NCBI RefSeq assembly: GCF_016881065.1
Contig: NZ_WXYN01000016.1
Span: forward strand, 258,568-322,567
DNA length: 64,000 nucleotides
Reading direction: 5' to 3'
Origin: Planococcus soli
Lineage (GTDB): Bacteria; Bacillota; Bacilli; Bacillales_A; Planococcaceae
Of the stretch, positions 9,179-17,978 are shown in pieces. Made by a program: the position numbers and the translations under genes. The notes under the pieces were generated by a model. The model had not been told where the DNA came from and made no database searches. It saw nothing but the letters and a program-made list of their open reading frames with translations. Numbering within the stretch: position 1 is the first letter of the stretch; each line of letters begins with the position of its first letter.

Positions 9179-10222
9179 ATGAGTGCAACAGATAAAACGG
9201 TCGAACCGATTGACTGGAAAAAAGTTGAAACGCACCTACGCAAGTCGATGCCAGATTTGCCTGAAGGGAACATGGCTGTTCAGCAATTTTCAGAGGGCTA
9301 TTCGAATCTGACGTATTTGATTAGCATCGGCAGTTGGGAAGGCGTTCTGCGGCGTCCTCCTTTTGGCGAGGTGCCGCCGCGCGCGCATGACATGGAAAGG
9401 GAGTATCGGATGCTCGAAAAAGTGAATCCGGTTTTCCCGTTGGCGCCAAAGCCTTATATATATTGTGAAGATCCTGAAATTATGGATAAGCATTTTTATG
9501 TAATGGAGAAAAAACAAGGCGTGGTAATTGATGATAAGCTTCCTGAATCCTATGGCAGCTCCGAGCAGGTTGGAGAAGCAATATCAAAAAACGTGATCAA
9601 CACGTTGGTTCAGCTGCAGTCCATCGACTACCAAGAAGCAGGAATGGCCGGAATGGGCAAGCCGGAAGGATTCATGGAACGGCAAGTTAAGGGTTGGATC
9701 AAGCGTTATAGCCAAGCGAAAACAGAAGAAATTCCCGATTTGGATGACCTGGAGCAATGGCTGTCGGCCAATATTCCAGTTAATCCGGAGACGACAATTG
9801 TCCATAATGATTTTAAATTGAACAATATGGTTCTGGACCAAGAAGATCCGGGCAAGGCAGTCGGCATATTGGACTGGGAACTGTCGACCATCGGCGATCC
9901 TTTAAGCGATTTGGGCTCGACAGTTGCTTACTGGGGTGGACCGGAAGATCCCGATATGGGCATTAACATTGTTACAAGCCAACCAGGGTTTTTCAGCAGG
10001 AAAGAGTTTGTTGAGGAGTATGCAAAACAAAGTGGGCGTGATGTTTCCAACATCCAGTACTACGTAACATTCGGATTTTATAAGCTTGCCGTTATTTTGC
10101 AGCAAATCCATTATCGCTGGAAAATCGGGGAAATCGATGATGACCGCTTTAGCGACTTGAACCAAGCGGTTTCGAATTTAGTGGATATGGCCAATCGAAC
10201 GAGAAACGGCCAATTGATTTAA
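9179..10222 (+). CDS. APH-like kinase of the ACAD10/11 N-terminal type
   Basis: Aminoglycoside-phosphotransferase-fold protein of 347 residues. The catalytic loop is VHNDFKLNNMVL, giving Asp211 and Asn216, and the metal-binding aspartate is Asp232 in GILDWE, followed by STIGDPLSDLG. This is the pattern of the N-terminal kinase domain of ACAD10/ACAD11 and of bacterial LvaA, which phosphorylate 4-hydroxyacyl-CoA before phosphate elimination (family knowledge). Antibiotic resistance is unlikely given the beta-oxidation context. The dehydrogenase partner is a separate gene at 1-1089. ATG 9179 is chosen because GGGGAG lies 8 bases upstream; an in-frame ATG at 9152 overlaps the preceding gene. Confidence 0.83.
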   Translation: MSATDKTVEPIDWKKVETHLRKSMPDLPEGNMAVQQFSEGYSNLTYLISIGSWEGVLRRPPFGEVPPRAHDMEREYRMLEKVNPVFPLAPKPYIYCEDPEIMDKHFYVMEKKQGVVIDDKLPESYGSSEQVGEAISKNVINTLVQLQSIDYQEAGMAGMGKPEGFMERQVKGWIKRYSQAKTEEIPDLDDLEQWLSANIPVNPETTIVHNDFKLNNMVLDQEDPGKAVGILDWELSTIGDPLSDLGSTVAYWGGPEDPDMGINIVTSQPGFFSRKEFVEEYAKQSGRDVSNIQYYVTFGFYKLAVILQQIHYRWKIGEIDDDRFSDLNQAVSNLVDMANRTRNGQLI

Positions 10223-10250
10223 TAACAACTCTCAAAAAGCGGGTGGATCT

Positions 10251-10694
10251 ATGAGTGGACAAGGGATGGTTTTCGACTATGCCCCTTTTTTGGTCGAGGC
10301 CGGAAAAATAAAGGAATTTGCGAGAGCTTTGCAGCTGAGAAATCCGATTTATTTCGATGCAGAAGCAGCTAAATCAGCGGGATATCCTGGCATACCGGCG
10401 CCGCCAACATTTACAACAGTCATTGATTTCTGGAACGACCACAATTTTTACCAGCTGTTCTCAAATTTTCTGAAACTGAATCCAAACAACGTTCTCCACG
10501 GAGAACAGGCATACGACTATCACAAAGTCATAATGGCCGGGGATATCATTTCTGCTCAAGTGACGGTAAAAGACCAGTTTCACAAAAAAGGAAAGAACTT
10601 CTTTCTATTGGAGACGGTCTACCGGAACCAACAGCATGAAACGATGGCAGTGGGACGGGCCACTATCATTGAAATGACGGAGGTGATCGCATGA
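10251..10694 (+). CDS. MaoC-like N-terminal hydratase subunit (FAS1-like dehydratase domain)
   Basis: Hot-dog-fold protein of 147 residues matching the N-terminal, non-catalytic half of R-specific enoyl-CoA hydratases. The segment AGYPGIPAPPTFTTV and the later LHGEQAYDYH and VGRATII are typical of this half. It lacks the hydratase D-x-N-x-x-H motif, which the next gene supplies. The stop overlaps the next start as ATGA, as expected for two subunits of one heteromeric enzyme. The likely role is binding the acyl-CoA tail (inference). Confidence 0.8.
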   Translation: MSGQGMVFDYAPFLVEAGKIKEFARALQLRNPIYFDAEAAKSAGYPGIPAPPTFTTVIDFWNDHNFYQLFSNFLKLNPNNVLHGEQAYDYHKVIMAGDIISAQVTVKDQFHKKGKNFFLLETVYRNQQHETMAVGRATIIEMTEVIA

Positions 10695-11059
10695 CTGAAT
10701 TGCCGGCCATCATTAAAAACCCAATCGCTCCAATTGATTTGGTAAAGTACTCAGGTGCATCTGGTGATTTCAACGAGATTCATACGGTGCCAGCCATTGC
10801 TGAAGAAAAAGGGCTTAGTGATATTATCGCGCATGGCATGTTCGTTATGGGCTGGGCAGCAGCGGCTGTAGAAGAGTGGTTTCCGGACCGGCAGCTGCAA
10901 TCTTTTGGAGTTCGTTTTCAAGCGGTCACCCATCCAGGAACAGTACTTGTCATCAATGGATCAATGCTGACCGACAACGAAGGTGAAATCCAGATCAAAG
11001 ATCAGCAGGGCCAACCGAAACTGATGGGGACATTTGTTTTGAAGAGTGGTTCTATCTAA
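10691..11059 (+). CDS. MaoC-like catalytic enoyl-CoA hydratase subunit
   Basis: Hot-dog-fold protein of 122 residues carrying the hydratase-2 motif: GASGDFNEIH gives Asp26 and His31, followed by GLSDIIAHGMFVMG. It would hydrate or dehydrate an enoyl/3-hydroxyacyl-CoA together with the preceding subunit. The ATGA overlap with that gene implies translational coupling. The cluster thus encodes both a crotonase-type and a MaoC-type hydratase, which may serve the two stereochemical series or different chain substituents (inference). Confidence 0.85.
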   Translation: MTELPAIIKNPIAPIDLVKYSGASGDFNEIHTVPAIAEEKGLSDIIAHGMFVMGWAAAAVEEWFPDRQLQSFGVRFQAVTHPGTVLVINGSMLTDNEGEIQIKDQQGQPKLMGTFVLKSGSI

Positions 11060-11107
11060 TTATTAAAGGCGGAATATTCGTTTAATTGAAAGGGCTGAAG
11101 AATTGTA

Positions 11108-11881
11108 ATGCAAAACTATTCGTATCCGACATTTGATCTGACCGGGAAAAAAGCGGTCGTTACTGGAGGAAGCAAAGGAATTGGCCTTGCGATTGCGGCC
11201 GGACTGGCCCATGCAGGTGCGGAAGTGCTGATTACCGGAAGAAATGAATCTGCCTTGATAGAAGCTGCTGAAGAAATGAACAAGCAAGGATATCTGGTTT
11301 CATGGAAAGTTGCAGATGTGACCTCGAAAAAAGAAGTGGAAAAACTATTCGAATACATTGATCAGGGGTTCCGACAAATAGATATTCTAATCAATAATGC
11401 AGGCATGAACATTCGGAAATCATTGATTGAAGTGGAAGAAGAGGATTGGGACAAAGTAATCGGCACAAATTTAAAAGGGATTTTCCTGGTTGGCCAACAA
11501 GCGGCCAAGCGGATGATTAAACAAAAAAATGGCCGCATCCTCAATATTTCATCGATTCTCGGCAAAATCGGCAATCCGCTGCAGACAAGCTACGCAGCCA
11601 GCAAAGGCGGAATTGATCAGCTGACAAAAGTATGGGCATCTGAACTCGCAGAGCATGGCATTACCGTCAATGCTCTAGCTCCTGCTTACATAATCACACC
11701 AATGACAGAACCTTTTTTGCAGGACGAAGAGCGGCTGGAGAAAATCATCAATCGGACCATGATGAAAAGGATGGGAAGAGCGGATGAAATGATTGGACCG
11801 GCTTTATTTTTCGCTTCTGATGCTTCTACTTATGTAACCGGTCAAATTCTTTATATCGATGGAGGATGGACAGCAAATTAA
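11108..11881 (+). CDS. Short-chain dehydrogenase/reductase
   Basis: NAD(P)-dependent SDR of 257 residues. It shows the nucleotide motif TGGSKGIG (19-26), NNAG (97-100), and the catalytic triad Ser149, Tyr162 and Lys166 in ISSILG and YAASKGG; the C-terminus GQILYIDGGW is typical of the FabG/gluconate 5-dehydrogenase branch. It is a candidate alcohol or 3-hydroxyacyl dehydrogenase in the pathway, and the lva cluster of Pseudomonas also includes an SDR. Ribosome binding is weak (GGGCTGAAG), so efficient translation may depend on the upstream genes. The exact substrate cannot be told from sequence. Confidence 0.87.
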   Translation: MQNYSYPTFDLTGKKAVVTGGSKGIGLAIAAGLAHAGAEVLITGRNESALIEAAEEMNKQGYLVSWKVADVTSKKEVEKLFEYIDQGFRQIDILINNAGMNIRKSLIEVEEEDWDKVIGTNLKGIFLVGQQAAKRMIKQKNGRILNISSILGKIGNPLQTSYAASKGGIDQLTKVWASELAEHGITVNALAPAYIITPMTEPFLQDEERLEKIINRTMMKRMGRADEMIGPALFFASDASTYVTGQILYIDGGWTAN

Positions 11882-11909
11882 GAATCAATGACGAATAAGG
11901 AGGAGCCAA

Positions 11910-13433
11910 ATGGAATATACATCTGTTTTCCAGATGCTGGCGGCCCGATGCAAAGAATTTCCCGATAAGGAATTTTTGGTGGTCGAAGATAAGAGTGGCG
12001 CTATAGAAAGTTTGACTTACCGGCAATTCCAGGAACAGGTTGGAAAATTGGCGCAGGTATTAAGCGGAAGCGGTATTAGAAAAGGAGATAAGGTCTTGCT
12101 GCATTTACCCAACGGCAGTGCGTTCATGAAGTCCTGGTTCGCCATTTTGTCCATCGGTGCAGTAATGGTTCCGACCAATATCCTGTCGCCTGAAGAGGAA
12201 ATGAAATACTTGGTGAGCCATTCAGAAAGCAGGCTGATCATCACCGAAAAAGATTACGAACCGAAATTTTCAAGCTTTGGCTTGCCTTTGCTTTTTTCGC
12301 GTCTCAGCGAAGGACAGCATGGAAAGTGGTTAGAGGCTGAAATAGATCAGGCAGTTCCATTAATGGACTTGCCGCATCTTAATCCGCAAGACGAGGCAGC
12401 AATTCTATACACCTCGGGTACGACCTCAAAACCGAAAGGCGTAGTGCTGACCCAGCAGAACTATCTGCATACTGGAAAGCAAATGGCAGAGACACTTGGT
12501 TACAGCTCGGAGGATCGTGTCCTGATTGTGCTGCCGATGTTCCATGGCAACGGCCAATATTATATGGCCATGCCTGCGCTTTATGCAGGAGCCAGCATCG
12601 CCATTACCGAAAGCTTTAGTGCGACCAATTACGTCAAGCAGGCAAAACGCCTGAAAGCGACCGTTGGTTCACTTTTTTCAGCTCCCATCAAAATGATCCT
12701 GAAAAAAGAATATGATCGTGAAGATGAGGATAATCCGCTAAGGCTCATCATTTATGCGCAGGCACTGACGGAACAGCAGTATGATGAGTTTCGAGCCAGA
12801 TACCGTGTCCAGCTTCGTCAGTTGTACGGTATGACTGAAACTGTAGCCATTCCCCTGATGAATCCGGTAGGAGATTTACAGGACCATACAAGTATCGGCA
12901 AAGAAGCCTGCGGATATTCGGTGTTATTGAGGGATGAACAAGGGCATGAGGTTGCTGTGGGTGAAAAAGGTGAAATTACGGTTTACGGAGAACCTGGCGT
13001 GACAATTATGAAAGAGTATTTCAAAAACCCGTCAGCTACAGCTGAGACGATACGGGACAACTGGCTTTATACAGGCGATATGGCGAAAGCAGAGCCGGCG
13101 AATGGTCTATTCTATTTTGTGGACCGCAAGAAAGATATGATGAAGCGTTCCGGGGAAAATATAGCGGCTGGAGAAGTCGAAGCTGTTATCAATGAACATG
13201 AGGCCATATTTGAAAGTGCTGTCATCTCTGTGCCAGATCCGGTATACGAAGAATCCATTCATGCTTTTGTTATTTTAAAAGAAAATCGCAAATTGACACC
13301 GGAAGAGCTCTTAGAATGGTGCCGGGAGCGCTTAGCTACATTCAAGGTGCCGCAGGAAATTCATTTTACTGAAGACTTTCCACGCACATCAGTCGGAAAG
13401 ATACAGAAACAGCAAATGAAAAAATGGATCTGA
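11910..13433 (+). CDS. AMP-forming acyl-CoA ligase
   Basis: ANL-family ligase of 507 residues that activates a carboxylic acid with ATP and CoA; it is the likely entry step of the pathway. Motifs in order are the P-loop YTSGTTSKPKG (167-177), GMTET (about 307), YTGDMA (about 389), the hinge region DRKKDMMKRSGENI and the C-terminal GKIQK lysine. A good GGAGG site precedes the ATG. It is followed within 15 bases by an AtoE-type carrier, so uptake and activation are coupled in one transcript. The acid specificity is not predictable here. Confidence 0.9.
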   Translation: MEYTSVFQMLAARCKEFPDKEFLVVEDKSGAIESLTYRQFQEQVGKLAQVLSGSGIRKGDKVLLHLPNGSAFMKSWFAILSIGAVMVPTNILSPEEEMKYLVSHSESRLIITEKDYEPKFSSFGLPLLFSRLSEGQHGKWLEAEIDQAVPLMDLPHLNPQDEAAILYTSGTTSKPKGVVLTQQNYLHTGKQMAETLGYSSEDRVLIVLPMFHGNGQYYMAMPALYAGASIAITESFSATNYVKQAKRLKATVGSLFSAPIKMILKKEYDREDEDNPLRLIIYAQALTEQQYDEFRARYRVQLRQLYGMTETVAIPLMNPVGDLQDHTSIGKEACGYSVLLRDEQGHEVAVGEKGEITVYGEPGVTIMKEYFKNPSATAETIRDNWLYTGDMAKAEPANGLFYFVDRKKDMMKRSGENIAAGEVEAVINEHEAIFESAVISVPDPVYEESIHAFVILKENRKLTPEELLEWCRERLATFKVPQEIHFTEDFPRTSVGKIQKQQMKKWI

Positions 13434-13445
13434 GGGGGAGCCGCC

Positions 13446-14837
13446 ATGACTAAAGTGAAAAGTGCAGAAGAGCTGGAAAGAGAAAGAGTGTTGACTGCAA
13501 ACAAAAATAATCCGCTGGCTAAAGTGGCAGGGATGTTTGCACGCATTGCAGAACGATGGCTGCCTGATGCATTCGTATTTGCCATTATCCTGACGGCTAT
13601 CGCGTTTATTGCGGGTGTCATTTTCACAGATTCAAGCCCCATCGATATGATGACTTACTGGGGCGATGGGATGTGGGGGCTGTTGACATTCACAGCGCAA
13701 ATCATAACCACCTTTGTTTTAAGTTATGCGTTGGCTTTAACAAAGACCGTTTCTGGAACCTTGGAAAAAATTGCGTCAATTCCAAAAACACCGAACTCAG
13801 CGATTTTAATGGTGACATTCACTGCGCTCGGCGCCTCCCTTATCAGTTGGGCTTTTGGACTGGTAGTGGCAGGGATTATGGCGAAACTTGTTGCCAGAAA
13901 AGTTCATGATGTCGATTACCGTGTCCTAGTGGCTGCCGGATATTCCGGATTTTTGATTTGGGAAGGAGGGCTTTCTTCATCGCCGGCTTTATTTGTAGCA
14001 ACAGCTGGGCATATTTTTGAGAGCGATATAGGTATCGTACCGATTTCAGAAACCTTGTTGTCCGGAGCAAATATTGCCATTGTTGTTATTCTATTCTTTA
14101 CATTGCCTTTTGTTATGAGGTTAATCCATCCCAGTAATCCCAAAGATCGCTATATTGTCGATCAAGCTCGTCTGCAGGATGAAATTGTCGTGAAAGAAGA
14201 TCGGGAAGAAACGAATTATCCAAATGATAAAATCGAAAAAACGCGGCTTATTCCACTTATTGGGGGATTTCTTGGGTTGAGTTATTTAATCAATCATTTC
14301 TTTACGAATGGATTTTCACTCGACTTAAATACAGTGAACCTTATTTTCCTGACAGCTGCTCTTTTGATGTTTTCGAATGTTAGAGAACTTGCAGAAGGTC
14401 TCTTGAAATCGGTCAGCAGTGTTGGCCAATTCGTTTTGCAGTATCCTTTCTATGCTGGGATTATGGGTATGCTGGGAGCATCAGGTTTAGCGGTTCTGAT
14501 GTCGAACTTCTTTATTGATATTTCGACAGAGACGACTTTGCCGCTTTGGACTTTCCTGTCAGCGGGACTTTTGAATATCTTCATTCCTTCTGGAGGCGGA
14601 CAGTGGGCAGTTCAGGCGCCTATTGTCATCCCCGCAGCTTTGGAGATGGGAGTAGCGCCGGCAAAAGTCGTCATGGCCGTTGCGTGGGGAGATAGCTGGA
14701 CCAACATGATTCAGCCATTCTGGGCAATTCCATTGCTAGCCATAGCGGGCTTAAAAATTCGTGACATCATGGGATACACCATGATTGCATTAATTTATGG
14801 AGGCTTGGTTATCGGAGTTTGCATGCTGATCTTTTAG
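13446..14837 (+). CDS. AtoE-type short-chain fatty acid transporter
   Basis: Integral membrane carrier of 463 residues with about 11-12 hydrophobic segments. It resembles the AtoE short-chain fatty acid family: GYSGFLIWEGGLSSSPAL in the first half and FIPSGGGQWAVQAPIV with WGDSWTNMIQPFWA in the second are characteristic. It is the second uptake system of the cluster besides the TRAP transporter, and it supports a short- or medium-chain carboxylate substrate. A charged cytoplasmic loop lies around residues 235-265. It starts 12 bases after the ligase gene. Confidence 0.87.
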   Translation: MTKVKSAEELERERVLTANKNNPLAKVAGMFARIAERWLPDAFVFAIILTAIAFIAGVIFTDSSPIDMMTYWGDGMWGLLTFTAQIITTFVLSYALALTKTVSGTLEKIASIPKTPNSAILMVTFTALGASLISWAFGLVVAGIMAKLVARKVHDVDYRVLVAAGYSGFLIWEGGLSSSPALFVATAGHIFESDIGIVPISETLLSGANIAIVVILFFTLPFVMRLIHPSNPKDRYIVDQARLQDEIVVKEDREETNYPNDKIEKTRLIPLIGGFLGLSYLINHFFTNGFSLDLNTVNLIFLTAALLMFSNVRELAEGLLKSVSSVGQFVLQYPFYAGIMGMLGASGLAVLMSNFFIDISTETTLPLWTFLSAGLLNIFIPSGGGQWAVQAPIVIPAALEMGVAPAKVVMAVAWGDSWTNMIQPFWAIPLLAIAGLKIRDIMGYTMIALIYGGLVIGVCMLIF

Positions 14838-14857
14838 AAGGATAAGGAGAGGATAAT

Positions 14858-15844
14858 ATGAAAGCAATTGTTGTCGAAAAGACCGGTACACCTGAAGTAT
14901 TGAAACTGCAGGAAGTGGATAAGCCGAAACCTGGCCCAGGCCAGGTGCTGATCAGGGTGGAGGCCATCAGCGTTAATTTTGCGGATATTAAAGCCCGCCA
15001 AGGCCAGTATCATGGCGTGGCAGCAGATGCCGCATTTACGCCTGGCCTGGATTGTGCAGGAGTGGTTGTGGAAATTGGAGATCAAGTGAGCCGGTTCCAG
15101 CCGGGACAGCGTGTCATGGCATTTCCGGCAGGCGGTTCATACGCTGAATTTGTCGTGGCGCCTGAGAATTTAACTTATCCGGTACCTGATGAAATCAGCA
15201 GCGAAACGGCATCGGCATCATTGACTGTCGGAATTACTGCCTACAACGTCATTCAAAGGATGGCGAGGCTGGAACAAGGTGAAACCATTTTGATTCATGC
15301 AGCTGCTGGAGGCATCGGTTCAACGGCCATCCAATTGGCTAAGCTTTTTGGGGCTTCTAAGATTATCGGTACTGTAGGCAGCGATGAAAAAATAGAGCGT
15401 GCTAAATCTTTTGGGGCTGATGAAGTGATTAATTATCGATCGACAGATTTCGTGGAGAAAGTTAATGAATTGACTGCAGGAAAAGGAGTAGATGTCATTC
15501 TTGATACGATCGCAGGTGAGAATTTTGAAAGGAGCTTGAACTGTCTTGCGCCATTCGGCCGAATTGTCTCATTCGGGCATGCGAACGATGGATCGGTTCC
15601 AGGAATCGCAAAAACGAATCAGCTTCATTCAAGCTGCCGCTCAGTCATTGGATACAGTACCGGCACGTACCGGAAGAACCGCCCTGAATTCCTCAGGAAG
15701 GGCGCGGAAAAAATAACCGAGTACCTGCTGCACAAACATTTGGAAATCGTCATTTCCAAAAGCTTCGCATTGGCGGATGCTGCAGATGCGCATGCACATA
15801 TCGAGAGCCGGACAAGCATCGGCAAAGTATTGCTGATTCCATAA
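14858..15844 (+). CDS. Quinone oxidoreductase-like MDR enzyme (second copy)
   Basis: Zinc-independent medium-chain reductase of 328 residues, with IHAAAGGIGSTAIQLAKLFG as the Rossmann motif and GSDEKIERAKSFGADEVINY as cofactor-binding region. It is related to the enzyme at 1105 but clearly diverged, so this is not a recent duplication. It could reduce an enoyl-CoA, an alpha-beta unsaturated ketone or a quinone. AAGGAGAGG lies upstream of the ATG. It is placed between the AtoE carrier and the thiolase. Confidence 0.86.
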   Translation: MKAIVVEKTGTPEVLKLQEVDKPKPGPGQVLIRVEAISVNFADIKARQGQYHGVAADAAFTPGLDCAGVVVEIGDQVSRFQPGQRVMAFPAGGSYAEFVVAPENLTYPVPDEISSETASASLTVGITAYNVIQRMARLEQGETILIHAAAGGIGSTAIQLAKLFGASKIIGTVGSDEKIERAKSFGADEVINYRSTDFVEKVNELTAGKGVDVILDTIAGENFERSLNCLAPFGRIVSFGHANDGSVPGIAKTNQLHSSCRSVIGYSTGTYRKNRPEFLRKGAEKITEYLLHKHLEIVISKSFALADAADAHAHIESRTSIGKVLLIP

Positions 15845-15901
15845 AGCGGGTTTTATAAAGCAGCAACTTTGAAATTGCAGAAAAGAAAGGGGATGTGGAA
15901 C

Positions 15902-17083
15902 ATGAGCAATGTCTACTTAATAGATGGAGCGAGAACAGCTTTTGGCGGATTTGGGGGAGCGTTTGCCAACACGGATGCTACTGAACTCGGAGCGGCGACT
16001 GCAGTGGAGGCTTTAAAGCGGTCGAACGTCAAAGCGAAAGATATCAACCATGTTTTTTATGGCAATGTCATCCATTCCAGTTTGAATGCTGCCTATATCG
16101 CTCGCCATATCGGATTGAAAGCGGGAGTGCCGAAGGAAGTGCCAGCGTTGACCTTGAACCGTTTATGCGGATCAGGGGCACAGGCAGTCGTGGCGGCAGC
16201 GCAGCATATTTTATTGGGCGAGGCTGACTTAGTACTGGCGGGCGGGGCCGAGAATATGTCAATGTCTCCCTACTCCAGTTTTGACCAGCGCTTCAGCAAG
16301 TCGAAAATGGGGAATTTGCAGTTCGAAGATATGCTCACTGCTACTTTGACGGATCAGTATACAGGCAGCGGCATGGGCATGACGGCAGAAAAACTGGCGG
16401 AGCAATATGATATTTCACGGGAAGATCAGGATGCGTTTGCAGTGGAATCAAATCAACGAGCGGCACGGGCAAGTGAATCAGGTGCATTTGCAGAACAGAT
16501 TATCGGTGTCGAAGTAAAAACGCGAAAAGGTGTAGTAGTGATCGATAAAGACGAACATATCAAGCCGGACGCCAACCAGGAATCCTTGTCCAAACTTCGT
16601 CCATCTTTCAAAAAAGACGGGACGGTTACGGCAGGCAATGCTTCGGGCATCAATGATGGCGCTGCATCTCTTATTGTGGCAAGCGAAAGAGCGGTGAAGG
16701 AGCATAGCCTGAAGCCGATGGCGCGGATTGTTTCCTGGGGAGTGGTTGGAGTCGATCCGACCATCATGGGAATTGGACCCGTTCCGGCCATCAAGCAGGC
16801 ATTGGAGCGTGCCAAATTGACGCTTGATGATATCGATTTGTTCGAACTTAATGAAGCATTTGCGGCGCAATACTTGGCGGTGGAGAAGGAGCTTGGCCTG
16901 GACCGTGAAAAAGTGAATGTCAACGGCGGAGCGATTGCTCTTGGCCACCCGGTTGGTGCGAGTGGAGCGCGTGTCTTATTGTCGCTTGCTTATGAACTGA
17001 AGCGCCGCGGCGGCAAATATGGAGTGGCCAGCCTTTGCATCGGCGGAGGCCAGGGAATTGCGGTGGTGATTGAGCATGCTTAA
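15902..17083 (+). CDS. Acetyl-CoA acyltransferase (thiolase)
   Basis: Degradative thiolase of 393 residues, cleaving 3-ketoacyl-CoA with CoA to acetyl-CoA and a shortened acyl-CoA. The nucleophile is Cys89 in NRLCGSG. The C-terminal half has NEAFAAQY, GGAIALGHPVGASGAR with the catalytic histidine, and CIGGGQG with the second cysteine, so the enzyme appears intact. ATG 15902 follows AAAGGGG at 9 bases; TTG 15869 and ATG 15893 are less well placed. The 3' end overlaps the next gene by 8 bases. Confidence 0.94.
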   Translation: MSNVYLIDGARTAFGGFGGAFANTDATELGAATAVEALKRSNVKAKDINHVFYGNVIHSSLNAAYIARHIGLKAGVPKEVPALTLNRLCGSGAQAVVAAAQHILLGEADLVLAGGAENMSMSPYSSFDQRFSKSKMGNLQFEDMLTATLTDQYTGSGMGMTAEKLAEQYDISREDQDAFAVESNQRAARASESGAFAEQIIGVEVKTRKGVVVIDKDEHIKPDANQESLSKLRPSFKKDGTVTAGNASGINDGAASLIVASERAVKEHSLKPMARIVSWGVVGVDPTIMGIGPVPAIKQALERAKLTLDDIDLFELNEAFAAQYLAVEKELGLDREKVNVNGGAIALGHPVGASGARVLLSLAYELKRRGGKYGVASLCIGGGQGIAVVIEHA

Positions 17084-17978
17084 ACTGCCGGTTATTGTGG
17101 CGCCGATGTTTTTGGTGTCAACACCCAAAATGGTCATTGAAGCATCCAATGCAGGTGTCATCGGTTCTTTTCCTTTGCTGAATGCCAGGCCGATTGAAGC
17201 TTGTGGGGAATGGCTGAAGGAAGTGAAAGAATCGCTTAGAGAAAAGCCCTGGGCAGTCAATTTTATCTGCCACCGCGGTTCGAATAAGCGATATGAAGAA
17301 GATTTCGAGATGATCCGCCAGTACGAACCACCTATTGTCATTACGTCTCTCGGATCTCCCGGTGATGTCATTGAAGTTGTCCATGCTTACGGCGGTCTGG
17401 TTTATTCAGATGTCGCGAATGTTCGGCATGCAAAAAAAGCGGCTTCGAGCGGAGTTGATGGGCTGATTCTGGTGTGTGCAGGAGCAGGGGGGCACGGCGG
17501 CACGATCAATCCTTTCGCTTTTATTGCAGCTGTGAAAAAGTTCTACAGCGGAACAATCATTTTATCCGGCTCTTTATCTACGGGAGCCGATGTGGCTGCG
17601 GCTAAATTGATGGGTGCGGATTACGCTTATATGGGTACACGTTTTTTGGCAGCTGAAGAAAGCAGTGCACCGGAAGAGTATAAACAGATGGTTATTGACT
17701 CGACAGTGGAAGACGTTCTCTATACTGATTCTTTCAGCGGTGTGCCGGTCAACGTGTTGATTCCAAGCTTAGTCAAGCAGGGAATCGATCCGAAAACTTT
17801 GAAACCGAAAGATGAAATTGATCTATCGCATCTGGTCAACGCGAAAGCCTGGCGGGATATCTGGTCGGCAGGACATGGGGTCACTACCATCACCAAACGG
17901 GAAACGACCAAAGAGATTGTGGACCAATTGCTTGCTGAATATGAGGAAGGGGTTGCTGGACTTGTACGAAACGATTAA
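17076..17978 (+). CDS. Nitronate monooxygenase / 2-nitropropane dioxygenase-like flavoprotein
   Basis: FMN-binding TIM-barrel protein of 300 residues. It has an N-terminal PVIVAPMF strand, CAGAGGHGG phosphate-binding region near residue 140, LSGSLSTGADVAAAKLMGAD and GTRFLAAEES, all standard for the NPD/NMO family. Members near beta-oxidation genes are often annotated as enoyl reductases or NMOs, so nitronate oxidation is only one option. ATG 17076 lies inside the thiolase 3' end; the gene in turn overlaps the next crotonase, showing translational coupling. Confidence 0.82.
   Translation: MLKLPVIVAPMFLVSTPKMVIEASNAGVIGSFPLLNARPIEACGEWLKEVKESLREKPWAVNFICHRGSNKRYEEDFEMIRQYEPPIVITSLGSPGDVIEVVHAYGGLVYSDVANVRHAKKAASSGVDGLILVCAGAGGHGGTINPFAFIAAVKKFYSGTIILSGSLSTGADVAAAKLMGADYAYMGTRFLAAEESSAPEEYKQMVIDSTVEDVLYTDSFSGVPVNVLIPSLVKQGIDPKTLKPKDEIDLSHLVNAKAWRDIWSAGHGVTTITKRETTKEIVDQLLAEYEEGVAGLVRND

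Noticed and set aside
9179-10222. Aminoglycoside resistance kinase
   Set aside because: The fold is shared, but the sequence pattern and beta-oxidation context fit the ACAD10/11 and LvaA group.
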